Assembly: GCF_042676045.1 (NCBI RefSeq)
Contig: NZ_JBHTJV010000002.1
Coordinates: forward strand, 186,001 to 250,000
DNA from: Pseudahrensia aquimaris
GTDB lineage: Bacteria; Pseudomonadota; Alphaproteobacteria; Rhizobiales; Rhizobiaceae
DNA length: 64,000 nt
Reading direction: 5' to 3'
Position numbers and translations under genes: made by a program. The stretch's first letter is position 1; each line of letters begins with the position of its first letter. The notes beneath the pieces were generated by a model that did not search any database, had not been told where the DNA came from, and saw nothing but the letters and a program-made list of their open reading frames with translations. Positions 51,385 to 59,875 of the stretch are shown here, piece by piece.

Positions 51385-52119
51385 CTATTTTTCGTCGGGT
51401 TTGCTTTCTGGTGCGTCGAACTCGACTTCCACATCCACTGCGTTGCCAGGATAATCATGGGCAATTGCGGTGAAGCGGCTGCGTTCACCAGCTTCCAGTT
51501 GGTCTTTAGCGGCTGAAACCGTCCACGCATAGAGGGCAACCTTTTTGTCTCCGCGCATCGTCAGTTTGATCGGTGGCACAGGAACATTATGAGCGGCGAT
51601 GTTGGCAATTTCACCACGGATAATCAGGCGGCTGATGCCGTCTTTCTCCAAGCGGCTGGTTTCCACTGTAGAAATTTCCAGTTCGGGTGCGGGCGAAATC
51701 AGACCAGCGGCTTCATAAGCTGAATAGGCTTGGGGAACTTTGTCCAAGACGCGGTCTTTGAACACCACGCCGCCAGCCAAAAGTCCGAGGCAGGCGAGGC
51801 CAAAAATTGGAGCAAGGGGCATGCGGTTTTTCGCATGCGTTTCGGGCACACGGTCAACGAATGTGCGGATGGGGGCCTGTTCCGGCTCCGGCTCGGATTG
51901 CCCTTCGATCACGACGGGCAGATTGGTTACGATCGCGCCTTCGCGGTTTTCAAGCAGCGAACGCATGTCGGGTTGCAGCGGTGGTGCAGCGACCTCAATG
52001 CGTTGTTCGGTGCGCAACCATTCGTGCTCGCATTTGCTGCATTGCAAAGGCCGTGAAATCGGAACCTCTGGAGGAGGGTCACGAAAGCGTGCATCGCATT
52101 TGGGGCAGATTGTCGTCAT
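51385..52119 (-). CDS. MJ0042-type zinc-ribbon membrane protein
   Basis: 244 aa. The N-terminal zinc ribbon has CPKCDARF and CSKCEHEW (two CxxC), a Pro/Glu-rich linker follows, one membrane helix lies near 130 (APIFGLACLGLLAGGVVF), and the C-terminal part is an FxLD/DUF3426-like periplasmic beta domain. The family is often encoded beside ftsEX in Rhizobiales, suggesting an envelope or division link, but its function is unknown. The ATG at 52119 is chosen because the zinc ribbon begins there (MTTICPKC). Confidence 0.8.
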   Translation of the reverse strand: MTTICPKCDARFRDPPPEVPISRPLQCSKCEHEWLRTEQRIEVAAPPLQPDMRSLLENREGAIVTNLPVVIEGQSEPEPEQAPIRTFVDRVPETHAKNRMPLAPIFGLACLGLLAGGVVFKDRVLDKVPQAYSAYEAAGLISPAPELEISTVETSRLEKDGISRLIIRGEIANIAAHNVPVPPIKLTMRGDKKVALYAWTVSAAKDQLEAGERSRFTAIAHDYPGNAVDVEVEFDAPESKPDEK

Positions 52120-52173
52120 AGGGCGCACCGGCTTTATGGTTACCAATTCGTTGCCACACTATAGCGATCATGG

Positions 52174-52188
52174 TTAACGCGCTCTTAC
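52174..52188. promoter_or_regulatory. CtrA-like box, one mismatch
   Basis: TTAA-CGCGCTC-TTAC, one base off the TTAA-N7-TTAA consensus. It lies between the divergent zinc-ribbon gene (start 52119) and ftsE, and accompanies a perfect box at 52224. Confidence 0.45.
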
Positions 52189-52223
52189 CACCCTAGCATT
52201 CCTGTGCTGCCATGATCGTGCCG

Positions 52224-52238
52224 TTAAGAGAGTGTTAA
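52224..52238. promoter_or_regulatory. CtrA box (perfect TTAA-N7-TTAA) upstream of ftsE
   Basis: TTAA-GAGAGTG-TTAA, an exact match to the full CtrA recognition sequence, 71 bp upstream of the ftsE start. Together with the one-mismatch box at 52174 it suggests cell-cycle control of ftsEX, and possibly of the divergent zinc-ribbon gene. Confidence 0.6.
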
Positions 52239-52309
52239 CGCTGACACAGGACAAGTCGGGCAAGACGAATCCAACTTCTTTTTCCGCAAGCGAGAACAGC
52301 AGGCTTTTC

Positions 52310-52969
52310 ATGATCCGCTTCGACAATGTCGGTGTACGTTACGGCCTCGGTGAGGAAGTGCTGAGCGATCTGTGCTTCGATATTAAGCCCGGTACGTTTC
52401 AATATCTCACTGGCGCTTCGGGCTCTGGTAAAACCAGTTTGTTGCGGTTGCTGTTTTTGTCATTGCAGCCGACTCGGGGAAATATCTCCATCTTCGGCAA
52501 AAACGCGCAAGCGTTGGACCGCACCGAATTGCCCGCAATACGCCGCCGCATTGGCATCGTGTTTCAAGACTTCCGTCTGCTGGATCATATGACGCTTTAT
52601 GAAAATGTCGCTCTGCCGTTGAGGGTACGTGGATATGAAGAAGCCAGCTATCGCCGTGATGTGATCGATCTCATCAAGTGGGTTGGCTTGGCGGATCGCA
52701 TCGACGCCTTTCCGCAGGTTCTTTCTGGCGGCGAGCAACAGCGTGCGGCCGTGGCACGCGCTATCATCGATCAGCCGGAATTGCTGCTGGCCGACGAACC
52801 GACGGGCAATCTTGATCCGGCTCTGGCACGGCGCTTGTTGCGGCTGTTCATCGAATTGAACCGATCCGGCACCTCGGTGGTGATTGCGACCCATGATTTG
52901 AGTTTGATGGAACAGCACTCGGCGCGGCGGTTGGTCTTGGAAAGTGGGCGGATGGAAGTCTATGACTGA
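52310..52969 (+). CDS. ftsE: Cell division ATP-binding protein FtsE
   Basis: 219 aa ABC ATPase. Walker A GASGSGKTS (about 36-44), Q-loop FQDFRLL, signature LSGGEQQR, Walker B LLADEPTGNLD and THDLS switch are intact, and the length is standard. FtsE with FtsX at the division ring controls periplasmic peptidoglycan hydrolases. The ATG at 52310 begins MIRFDNV; longer frames add nothing recognisable. It overlaps ftsX by 8 bp and lies behind CtrA-type boxes. Confidence 0.94.
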   Translation: MIRFDNVGVRYGLGEEVLSDLCFDIKPGTFQYLTGASGSGKTSLLRLLFLSLQPTRGNISIFGKNAQALDRTELPAIRRRIGIVFQDFRLLDHMTLYENVALPLRVRGYEEASYRRDVIDLIKWVGLADRIDAFPQVLSGGEQQRAAVARAIIDQPELLLADEPTGNLDPALARRLLRLFIELNRSGTSVVIATHDLSLMEQHSARRLVLESGRMEVYD

Positions 52970-53915
52970 TTCCGCTGTCACACCCGAAACCGAAGAAGAG
53001 GCAAACAAGCCTCATTCTATTGTACCCCGCGCCAACGTCGCCGGCACCGCGCTGATGCTGGTGATCGCAATTATGGCTTTTCTCGGCAGCCTGACCTTGG
53101 GTGCAGTTACGTTGGTCAACGACACCGCCCGTGGCTGGCAAAGCGAAATTGCACGTGAGGTTACGATCCAACTTCGGCCCATCGACGGGCAAGACATGAA
53201 CGATGCGCTCGCTCGTGCGCAGGAAGTTGTCGGAGGGTTCACCGGAGTTACCCGTGTCGACATTGTGGATGATGCAACAGCAGCGCGGCTGCTGGAACCT
53301 TGGCTTGGGGAAGGGTTGGATCTGAAGGAGCTGCCTGTGCCGAGGCTTATTTCTGTAGGCATTGATGAAAACAATCCGCCGGATTTTGACACGATGCGAT
53401 CCAGCCTTGCCGAAAGCGTTAATGGCGCAACCTTAGACAACCATCGCGCTTGGGTGGATCGGTTGACCACGATGGCTCGGGCGACCATCGTTTCCGGGCT
53501 GACGATTTTTGCGCTCATGATGGCGGCAACGATTTTGACCGTGATCTTCGCGACGAGGGGCGCAATGGCTGGCAATGCTCACGTGATTGAAGTTTTGCAT
53601 TTTGTCGGTGCAGAGCCAGGCTATATCGCCAATCAATTCCAACGGCATTTTTTGCTCTTGGGTTTGAAAGGCGCGTTGGCCGGAGGCGCAGTTGCAATCA
53701 TTTGTTTTCTCGCTATCGGACTTTGGACGCGGCGCAATGTGGCAGACCCAAGTGCAGATCAGGTGGCGGCACTGTTTGGTACATTTTCTGTCGGCCCTTG
53801 GGGATATGTCGGAACGATTGTGCTGATATTCGCGATTGGCATGCTGACTGCCATCACGTCACGGGCAACGGTATTACGCCATGTTGGCGATCTTGATGCC
53901 TCGCCAAAACGCTGA
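52962..53915 (+). CDS. ftsX: Cell division protein FtsX
   Basis: 317 aa with four membrane helices: one near residue 32-55 (AGTALMLVIAIMAFLGSLTLG), then a periplasmic domain with VTRVDIVDDATAARLLEPWLG, and three C-terminal helices. It is the membrane partner of FtsE. The N-terminal 25 residues are acidic and cytoplasmic. The start at 52962 overlaps the ftsE stop. Confidence 0.92.
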   Translation: MTDSAVTPETEEEANKPHSIVPRANVAGTALMLVIAIMAFLGSLTLGAVTLVNDTARGWQSEIAREVTIQLRPIDGQDMNDALARAQEVVGGFTGVTRVDIVDDATAARLLEPWLGEGLDLKELPVPRLISVGIDENNPPDFDTMRSSLAESVNGATLDNHRAWVDRLTTMARATIVSGLTIFALMMAATILTVIFATRGAMAGNAHVIEVLHFVGAEPGYIANQFQRHFLLLGLKGALAGGAVAIICFLAIGLWTRRNVADPSADQVAALFGTFSVGPWGYVGTIVLIFAIGMLTAITSRATVLRHVGDLDASPKR

Positions 53916-54032
53916 AAATTGGACAGAAAAGGCTTGCCCTTTCGAAGCCATACTTTTCTACTAGCCTTATCAAGTTGCAGGATGACCCATCTGCATTATC
54001 ATTTATCAGCCTGAAGTGGGCGTGCGCGAATT

Positions 54033-54779
54033 TTGCGCGAAAAGACGAGCAGCAACTTGAGCGAAGACACAACCACACCCCAATCACAAGCGGATGTCGG
54101 CAGAGGCGAACGGTCTAGCCGTTCATGGCCGCTTCGCGCTGTTGGCTGGATATTTCGCACATCAAGCAAATTGGTTTTGATTGCTCTGTTTGTCGCTGGC
54201 GGATTGTTCATCGGAGGCTTTTTAAAGTTTTCGACAGCCATTGCCGAAATGAACCCGCAGTTGGAATTGGCGCAGGCCGATGGCATTGTTGTGCTGACGG
54301 GTGGCGCCAAACGTATTGAAGAAGCGCTGAAGTTGATGAAGGAACGCAAAGGCGGGCGACTTCTGATTTCCGGTGTTAATGATTCAATACCGCTGGCCGA
54401 TTTGCGCAAGGCGCATCCCAATCATGATGTTGTTTTTGATTGCTGTGTGGATGTTGAGAGCGTTGCCAAGAACACAGTTGGCAATGCGCAGGAAACTGCG
54501 AAATGGGCTGAATCGTTGGGCTATAAATCTTTGATTGTTGTTACCAGCGGCTATCACATGCCGCGCAGCCTGCTGGAATTTCGTAGACATTTGCCTCAGG
54601 TCGTTTTGGTACCTTATCCGGTGCGGTCAAACCGTTTGGCGGACAGCAAGTGGTGGCAGGATGTGAGCAATCTGCGGTTCGTGTTATCGGAGTACACCAA
54701 ATACATTGGCGCGCAGATGCGCGATTACGTGTCCGATGAAAGCCTTGCTGCATTGCAACAGGCGGCAAGGCGGGGTTAA
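54033..54779 (+). CDS. YdcF/DUF218 family membrane protein
   Basis: 248 aa. A cytoplasmic leader of about 40 residues and one membrane helix (LVLIALFVAGGLFIGGFL) precede a periplasmic DUF218 domain with DGIVVLTGGAKRIEEAL, LLISGVN, KNTVGNAQETAKW and VVTSGYHMPRS. Related ElyC/SanA proteins affect envelope integrity. The start is TTG 54033, the only start consistent with the leader. It lies 36 bp ahead of plsC. Confidence 0.87.
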   Translation: MREKTSSNLSEDTTTPQSQADVGRGERSSRSWPLRAVGWIFRTSSKLVLIALFVAGGLFIGGFLKFSTAIAEMNPQLELAQADGIVVLTGGAKRIEEALKLMKERKGGRLLISGVNDSIPLADLRKAHPNHDVVFDCCVDVESVAKNTVGNAQETAKWAESLGYKSLIVVTSGYHMPRSLLEFRRHLPQVVLVPYPVRSNRLADSKWWQDVSNLRFVLSEYTKYIGAQMRDYVSDESLAALQQAARRG

Positions 54780-54815
54780 GGAGACGGCGTTTCCCGCTGG
54801 TTTCTGGACAATCCC

Positions 54816-55622
54816 TTGCTCGCTATCCGCTCCGCCCTTTTCAATATCGCATGGTATGTGAACATCATCGTGCAGATGATCGTCCAAGCGCCGTTCTACT
54901 TCTTCCTCAAGCACGAGACGGCGCTGTCGGTGCCGCGCCGCTGGGCCCATACGAGCCACTTTTTGCACAAATGGTTGGCGGGAACCGTGCATGACATTCA
55001 AGGTATCGAGAATGTGCCAGACGGGGGCTGCATCATCGCTTCCAAGCATCAGTCGGTGTGGGAGTTCTATTCGCTCTACGCGCTGCTGAAGGATCCTTGT
55101 TTTGTGCTGAAAGCGGAGTTGATGAAGATACCTTTCTTTGGCTGGTATGTCGCCAAGGTGAACCAGATCCCCATCCGGCGCGGCGACAAAAGCAAAGCCA
55201 TGCGCAAGATGTTGGCCGATTCCAAAGTGGCCGTGGATGGCGATCGGCAAATCCTGATTTTTCCAGAAGGCACCCGCCGTCAGCCCGGTGCTGAGCCGAA
55301 TTATCGCTACGGCGTGACCCGCATGTATTTGGAATGCAATTGTCCGGTCGTACCAGTGGCGCTGACCTCGGGCCTGTTTTGGCCACGTCGGAAGTTTTTG
55401 CGCTATCCGGGCAAATTGCGGGCGCGCTTTTTAGAGCCTATCATGCCGGGCTTGAGCGCGGAAGAATTCAGCGCCGAATTGGAGCGGCGAATCGAGGAGG
55501 CTTGCGATCAATTGTATTTGGAAACATCGCTTGATCCTGTGCACCCTCCTTTGAATGACGCGGTCAAAGCCCGCATCGAAATTGCCAAGAAGCGCAACGA
55601 AGAGCTCAAAACCAACGCATAA
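54816..55622 (+). CDS. plsC: 1-acyl-sn-glycerol-3-phosphate acyltransferase
   Basis: 268 aa. Motif I is KHQSVWEF (HX4E instead of the usual HX4D), motif II is FGWYVAKVNQIPIRRGD, motif III is FPEGTRR and motif IV is CPVVPVALTSG. It acylates lysophosphatidate to phosphatidate at the inner membrane; one or two N-terminal hydrophobic segments are present. The start is TTG 54816. An acidic Glu in place of the catalytic-dyad Asp is noteworthy, although Asp/Glu exchange may be tolerated in this clade. Confidence 0.88.
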   Translation: MLAIRSALFNIAWYVNIIVQMIVQAPFYFFLKHETALSVPRRWAHTSHFLHKWLAGTVHDIQGIENVPDGGCIIASKHQSVWEFYSLYALLKDPCFVLKAELMKIPFFGWYVAKVNQIPIRRGDKSKAMRKMLADSKVAVDGDRQILIFPEGTRRQPGAEPNYRYGVTRMYLECNCPVVPVALTSGLFWPRRKFLRYPGKLRARFLEPIMPGLSAEEFSAELERRIEEACDQLYLETSLDPVHPPLNDAVKARIEIAKKRNEELKTNA

Positions 55623-55644
55623 TCGCTGTCAACAGAGTTAATTT

Positions 55645-55683
55645 GTTCTTGTAATGTTCTGTTAACTTGTTCTATTTATGTTC
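55645..55683 (+). promoter_or_regulatory. Two tandem LexA (SOS) boxes
   Basis: GTTC-TTGTAAT-GTTC (55645-55659) and GTTC-TATTTAT-GTTC (55669-55683) are both exact matches to the alphaproteobacterial LexA consensus GTTC-N7-GTTC. They are nine bases apart and end 22 bases before the ATG at 55706, covering the expected promoter. Confidence 0.8.
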
Positions 55684-55705
55684 TCCAACAGAAGGAGAAC
55701 ATACC

Positions 55706-56116
55706 ATGTACGCACAGACAGCCCTGCCGCTCTTTGATACTTCTGCATCTACCGCGCTTTCACATTTGCCACAGCTCGGTTTTGGCGAGCCGACGCGTCG
55801 AGCGCCATCGGCAATGGCTTGCACCGTGCGCCGTCAGCGTTTTGTTCGCTCGGTGGTGGAAGCTGAAGGTTTGGGCCGCTTCGCTTATCTTCATGGTGCT
55901 TCTGGCAAACGGTATGTGTTCTCAGCCGTGCGCGGCCATCAGGTTTCGCTCTACAGCCGTGCGGTGTTTGCCATTGCTTCTGCAGACGGGACGCTGGAAC
56001 AGATTGTGACGCGAAGGGAATTGCCTGATTGCTCGCCGGAATCGCTGCTCTATGTGCATCTGCTGGATGAAGGCTGTGCGGATGCGGACACTGTTATTGA
56101 CGATATGACGGCTTAA
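55706..56116 (+). CDS. Uncharacterised protein under probable LexA control
   Basis: 136 aa; I do not recognise a named family. The first 45 residues are low in charge and probably flexible (TALPLFDTSAS). The rest forms an alpha/beta domain (RRQRFVRSVVEAEGLGRFAYLH, then GKRYVFSAVRGHQVSLYSRAVFAIA), ending in an acidic tail DADTVIDDM. No signal peptide or membrane helix. The ATG at 55706 follows GAAGGAGAAC. Two exact LexA boxes lie immediately upstream, so it should be induced by DNA damage. It overlaps the convergent ChaC-like gene by 4 bp. Confidence 0.8.
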   Translation: MYAQTALPLFDTSASTALSHLPQLGFGEPTRRAPSAMACTVRRQRFVRSVVEAEGLGRFAYLHGASGKRYVFSAVRGHQVSLYSRAVFAIASADGTLEQIVTRRELPDCSPESLLYVHLLDEGCADADTVIDDMTA

Positions 56117-56634
56117 TTTTCGCGTAGTTCTTTTGCCAGCTTCTCAATTCTTGCATCGCGAATGCCTTCGCGCAGCATCTGGTCTGCGGTGTCGATGATA
56201 TAATCCTCGTTGCGCCCTGACTTTCCTTGCGCCCCTTTGATCTGGCGCAGCAGCGCATCGTGATCGAGCTTGTGAGCGTATTGGTCGTGGTGAGGATCAG
56301 CGATGTATGTGAGCGCCTCAACTTCACGCCCATCCATAAGCCGCGCTCTACGTCGCTTTTCCAAATAGACATTTGTGACCAATTCTCGTGCGCGTAGATA
56401 CTCCACAACTTCGCTCTGGCATGCCAGTGGAATACGGAATGCGACGCCCATGCAAGAGCCGCCACGGGCCAGGCCAAGCACGATGCCCGGACGTTCGACC
56501 GTGCCGCGGTGGACCCACGAATAAATGCAGGGTGCGCGGTGCACGCCGGCCATTCTGGCGACAACCCGTTCTTCGTGGTCGAAGCCAGGGTTCCACATCA
56601 GCGAGCCGTAGCCAAACACCCACAATTGCGACAT
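56113..56634 (-). CDS. Gamma-glutamylcyclotransferase (ChaC-like)
   Basis: 173 aa. VFGYGSLMWNPGF near the N-terminus is the substrate-binding YGSL loop, and AYLRARELVTN with later EALTYI and the catalytic Glu region follow. ChaC enzymes release 5-oxoproline from glutathione or gamma-glutamyl peptides. The start is taken at ATG 56634 (MSQLWVFGYGS); the longer frame upstream is cysteine-rich and not family-like. Confidence 0.87.
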   Translation of the reverse strand: MSQLWVFGYGSLMWNPGFDHEERVVARMAGVHRAPCIYSWVHRGTVERPGIVLGLARGGSCMGVAFRIPLACQSEVVEYLRARELVTNVYLEKRRRARLMDGREVEALTYIADPHHDQYAHKLDHDALLRQIKGAQGKSGRNEDYIIDTADQMLREGIRDARIEKLAKELREN

Positions 56635-56740
56635 AGAACTCTGTTCCCGTTGACGATGAAGTGTGCGACACGGCAGAACGCAGAATGCGGCAGCGTGGTT
56701 GCATGTCTGAATAGAAAGCGCGAACGGAAAGCACAAGCAC

Positions 56741-57757
56741 ATGGCTGATAAGCATCCTGCAAAAGAACGATCTCTGCTTGGTCATCCAATGGCGAAATGG
56801 GGGCTGTTTATGGGTCTGCTGTTCGTTGTCTGGTTTGCCGGGTGGTTCGCGATCGCCCGTTTCGCCGATGGCAAGGTGGGCGAGGCCTTGGCTAATCTTG
56901 AGCAGCGCGGCATCGAAATTTCCTGCAGTGATCGCGATATTGTGGGCTTTCCATTCCGCATGGGAATTGCGTGCAGCAGTGTTGATGTGGCTGACGACGT
57001 TCATGACTATGCGCTGAACGCTGGCGGCTTGCGTAGCGCTGCGCAAATCTATTCCCCGCGAAAGAATGTTGTTGAAATTGCAAGTCCATTTTCCTTCACA
57101 GCCCAAGGGCAGGAAGTGAATGCAACTTGGAACATGATGCGGGTATTCATCGCCCAACAGGGACATGGCTTTGATCGGCTTTCGTTGAACTGGACAGATC
57201 TGAAAGCGCAAGGACTGAATGGAGAATTGGAAAGCAGCGCTGGTGCTTTACATCTGCGGCCAAATCCAGACGCTGTCTCCGATCTTGATGTGGCAGGCAA
57301 TTGGGATGATCTGGTGGTGAATGGCGATGCGAGCCTGCGGGCGAGCATCGCTTATGACACCGTGCTAAAGGCTGCCTACGAGACCATCATTGAGCAGCGC
57401 AAACGCCCAATTGATTGGTTGAAGGATGGTGGCGAAATCAATGTTCGTAGCCTTTTTATTGTGCTGCCCGATGGTGGACGTTTGGCGCTTTCCGGGCCGC
57501 TCAAGGTTTCTGCGGATGGTATGCTGAACGGCAGTGTGAATTTCGGTCTTGATGACGCTGATGCGCTCGCGAAATTCGTGGCGGAAATCAATCCCGAATT
57601 CGGACCCATCGTTTTGGGGTTGGGGCAGGGCATCAACATGCTGGGCAGTGAAACCGCTTTCGGTGAGCGCAGTATCAAGGCCGTTACGGTCAATATTGAA
57701 GATGGCTGGACTCAGATCGGCCCTTTGAAACTGGGACGAATTCCGCCGATATTCTAG
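56741..57757 (+). CDS. DUF2125 domain-containing membrane-anchored protein
   Basis: 338 aa. A single N-terminal helix (MGLLFVVWFAGWFAIARF) is followed by a large beta-rich periplasmic domain with SDRDIVGFPFRMGIACS, the DUF2125 signature. These alphaproteobacterial proteins have no proven function; an AsmA-like envelope role has been supposed. It ends 4 bp inside the convergent prephenate dehydrogenase gene. Confidence 0.87.
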   Translation: MADKHPAKERSLLGHPMAKWGLFMGLLFVVWFAGWFAIARFADGKVGEALANLEQRGIEISCSDRDIVGFPFRMGIACSSVDVADDVHDYALNAGGLRSAAQIYSPRKNVVEIASPFSFTAQGQEVNATWNMMRVFIAQQGHGFDRLSLNWTDLKAQGLNGELESSAGALHLRPNPDAVSDLDVAGNWDDLVVNGDASLRASIAYDTVLKAAYETIIEQRKRPIDWLKDGGEINVRSLFIVLPDGGRLALSGPLKVSADGMLNGSVNFGLDDADALAKFVAEINPEFGPIVLGLGQGINMLGSETAFGERSIKAVTVNIEDGWTQIGPLKLGRIPPIF

Positions 57758-58683
57758 TCGTCCTGATTTTGCTGAGAGCGACCGAAATCTGGTTCGTCTG
57801 TTTCCTGACCAGCTTCGATAATGCCCCTGCGTATGGATCTGGTGCGCGTGAAATGGTCGAATAACACGTCGCCGTTCTCCCAACGCACGGCGCGTTGCAA
57901 ATGGGCAAGATCTTCCGAAAAGCGTCCAAGAATTTCCAGCACAGCCTTTTTGTTGTGCAAAAAAACATCGCGCCACATAACAGGATCGGACGCAGCGATG
58001 CGCGTGAAGTCGCGGAAACCACCAGCGGCGTATTTCATCACTTCCGATTCCGTTACGTTCTCAAGATCGGAAGCGGTGCCAACAATGTTGTAAGCGATCA
58101 GGTGGGGAATGTGGGATGTGACCGCAAGCACCAAATCGTGGTGTTCGGGCTCCATGATGTCGATATCAGAACCCATAGACCGCCAGAATTCTGACAGTTT
58201 CTTCACGGCTGCTTCGTCTGCGCCGGGCAGTGGCGTGAGGATGCACCAGCGTTTTTCAAACAGGGATGGAAAGCCAGCGTCAGGGCCGGAATATTCCGTG
58301 CCAGCAATCGGATGGCCGGGAATGAAGTGGACGCCCTCTGGCATGTATGGCTGCATTTGGTCGATGACCGATTGTTTGACCGAACCCACATCGGTCACCA
58401 CAGCCCCATGTTCCAGCGCCGGCGCGATATGTTCGGCAATCGCTTCATAGGTGCCAACGGGCGAACATAGGATCACGCAGTCGGCGCCTTTGACGGCATC
58501 GCGAGCGTCGAGATTGTAGCTGTCTCCAAGGCGCAGGTTCTCGGCGCGGTCGAGCGTCTCCTGGCTGCGGGTGGCGATGGTAATTTCGCCCACTGAGCCG
58601 TCCGCCCGCACACGCCGTGCGATGGATGAGCCGATCAAGCCGATGCCGATCAGCGCCAGCCTTTTGAAGATGGGTTGTTTCAT
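57754..58683 (-). CDS. Prephenate/arogenate dehydrogenase family protein
   Basis: 309 aa. NAD-binding IGIGLIGSSIARR (about 12-24), CSPVGTYEAI, GSVKQSV and the substrate-site HFIPGHPIAGTEYSG are the TyrA/TyrC signatures. It makes hydroxyphenylpyruvate or tyrosine precursor. There is no chorismate mutase or ACT domain. It follows hisC by 3 bp, and the HisC-like aminotransferase may serve aromatic as well as histidine synthesis. Confidence 0.92.
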   Translation of the reverse strand: MKQPIFKRLALIGIGLIGSSIARRVRADGSVGEITIATRSQETLDRAENLRLGDSYNLDARDAVKGADCVILCSPVGTYEAIAEHIAPALEHGAVVTDVGSVKQSVIDQMQPYMPEGVHFIPGHPIAGTEYSGPDAGFPSLFEKRWCILTPLPGADEAAVKKLSEFWRSMGSDIDIMEPEHHDLVLAVTSHIPHLIAYNIVGTASDLENVTESEVMKYAAGGFRDFTRIAASDPVMWRDVFLHNKKAVLEILGRFSEDLAHLQRAVRWENGDVLFDHFTRTRSIRRGIIEAGQETDEPDFGRSQQNQDD

Positions 58684-58686
58684 GGT

Positions 58687-59790
58687 TTAGGCCAAAAATT
58701 TCTCAAGAGCAGCAACCACCCCACGGTTGGCTTCTTCCGTGCCGATGGTCATGCGCAGGGCGTTGGGGAACCCATATGGCACGACGCGGCGCAACACGAA
58801 GCCACGTTCTGTCAGATAGGTATCGGCAGCTTCAGCGGATTTTGATGGATCGCCTTCAGGGAAGTGAACCAGCAGAAAATTGCCAACGCTGGGCGTAACG
58901 TTCAGACCAAACCCCTCCAATTGTTCCTTTGTCCAAGTCAACCAACGGTCATTATGAGCGACGGCTTTGTCGACCATTTCACGGTCTTCAATCGCTGCTT
59001 TTGCGGCGGCAAGAGCAGCTGCGTTGACGTTGAACGGGCCGCGCACGCGGTTGATGGCGTCGACCACGTGGTCAGGCCCGTACATCCAGCCAACGCGCAG
59101 GGCGGCGAGGCCGTGGATTTTTGAGAATGTGCGGGTCATCACAACGTTGCGGAAATTGCTGACCAGTTCCAGTCCGGCCTCATAGTCGTTTCGGCGCACA
59201 TATTCGGCATAAGCGGCATCCAGAACCAGCAACACGTTGTCCGGCAAGCCATCGTGCAGACGGCGCACTTCCGAAATTGGCATATAGGTGCCGGTCGGGT
59301 TGTTGGGGTTGGCGAGAAACACAACTTTGGTTTTGTCGCTGATGCAGGCGAGCATGGCGTCGGCGCTTGCTGTTTGTTCAGTCTCTGGAGCGATCACGGG
59401 CGTTGCGCCAGCGGCCAATATGCCGATGCGATAGACGAGAAAACCGTGCTGCGAATAGACCGCCTCATCGCCCTCACCAAGGTAAGTCTGACAGATCAGC
59501 GCCAGCAATTCGTCGGAGCCGGAGCCGCAAACGATATTTGCAGCGTTCAGGCTGTGGACGCGGGCAATCGCCTCACGCAGATCGGATGCTGAACCGTCGG
59601 GATAATCTTCGAGCGTTTCCGCCATTGCTGCAAAGGCTTGTTTGGCAGCGGGACTGGGGCCGAGCGGTGTTTCATTGGCGGAGAGTTTGAAAAGTCGGAC
59701 ACCTTCCGGTGCCTTCGATTTGCCAGGCACATAGGCATGAATATCCATTACGCCGGAGACGGGTGTTGGGAGTGTGTTGGTTGTGTTCAT
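58687..59790 (-). CDS. hisC: Histidinol-phosphate aminotransferase
   Basis: 367 aa, PLP fold type I. LSANETPLGPS (about 37-47), GSGSDELLALICQTYL, NPNNPTGTY, VLDAAYAEYV and the PLP lysine in TRTFSKIHGLAALRVGW are intact. The product transaminates imidazole-acetol phosphate. Coupling to the prephenate dehydrogenase gene suggests it also works on aromatic keto acids, as known for some HisC proteins. Confidence 0.93.
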   Translation of the reverse strand: MNTTNTLPTPVSGVMDIHAYVPGKSKAPEGVRLFKLSANETPLGPSPAAKQAFAAMAETLEDYPDGSASDLREAIARVHSLNAANIVCGSGSDELLALICQTYLGEGDEAVYSQHGFLVYRIGILAAGATPVIAPETEQTASADAMLACISDKTKVVFLANPNNPTGTYMPISEVRRLHDGLPDNVLLVLDAAYAEYVRRNDYEAGLELVSNFRNVVMTRTFSKIHGLAALRVGWMYGPDHVVDAINRVRGPFNVNAAALAAAKAAIEDREMVDKAVAHNDRWLTWTKEQLEGFGLNVTPSVGNFLLVHFPEGDPSKSAEAADTYLTERGFVLRRVVPYGFPNALRMTIGTEEANRGVVAALEKFLA

Positions 59791-59875
59791 GATGTCTCTC
59801 CTGCAAGTGAAGCGGGCGGTTGCCCGTCACCGATTGCGGATGGTTTAGAGGGGGATGGCCCGGTTTGAAAGTGTC

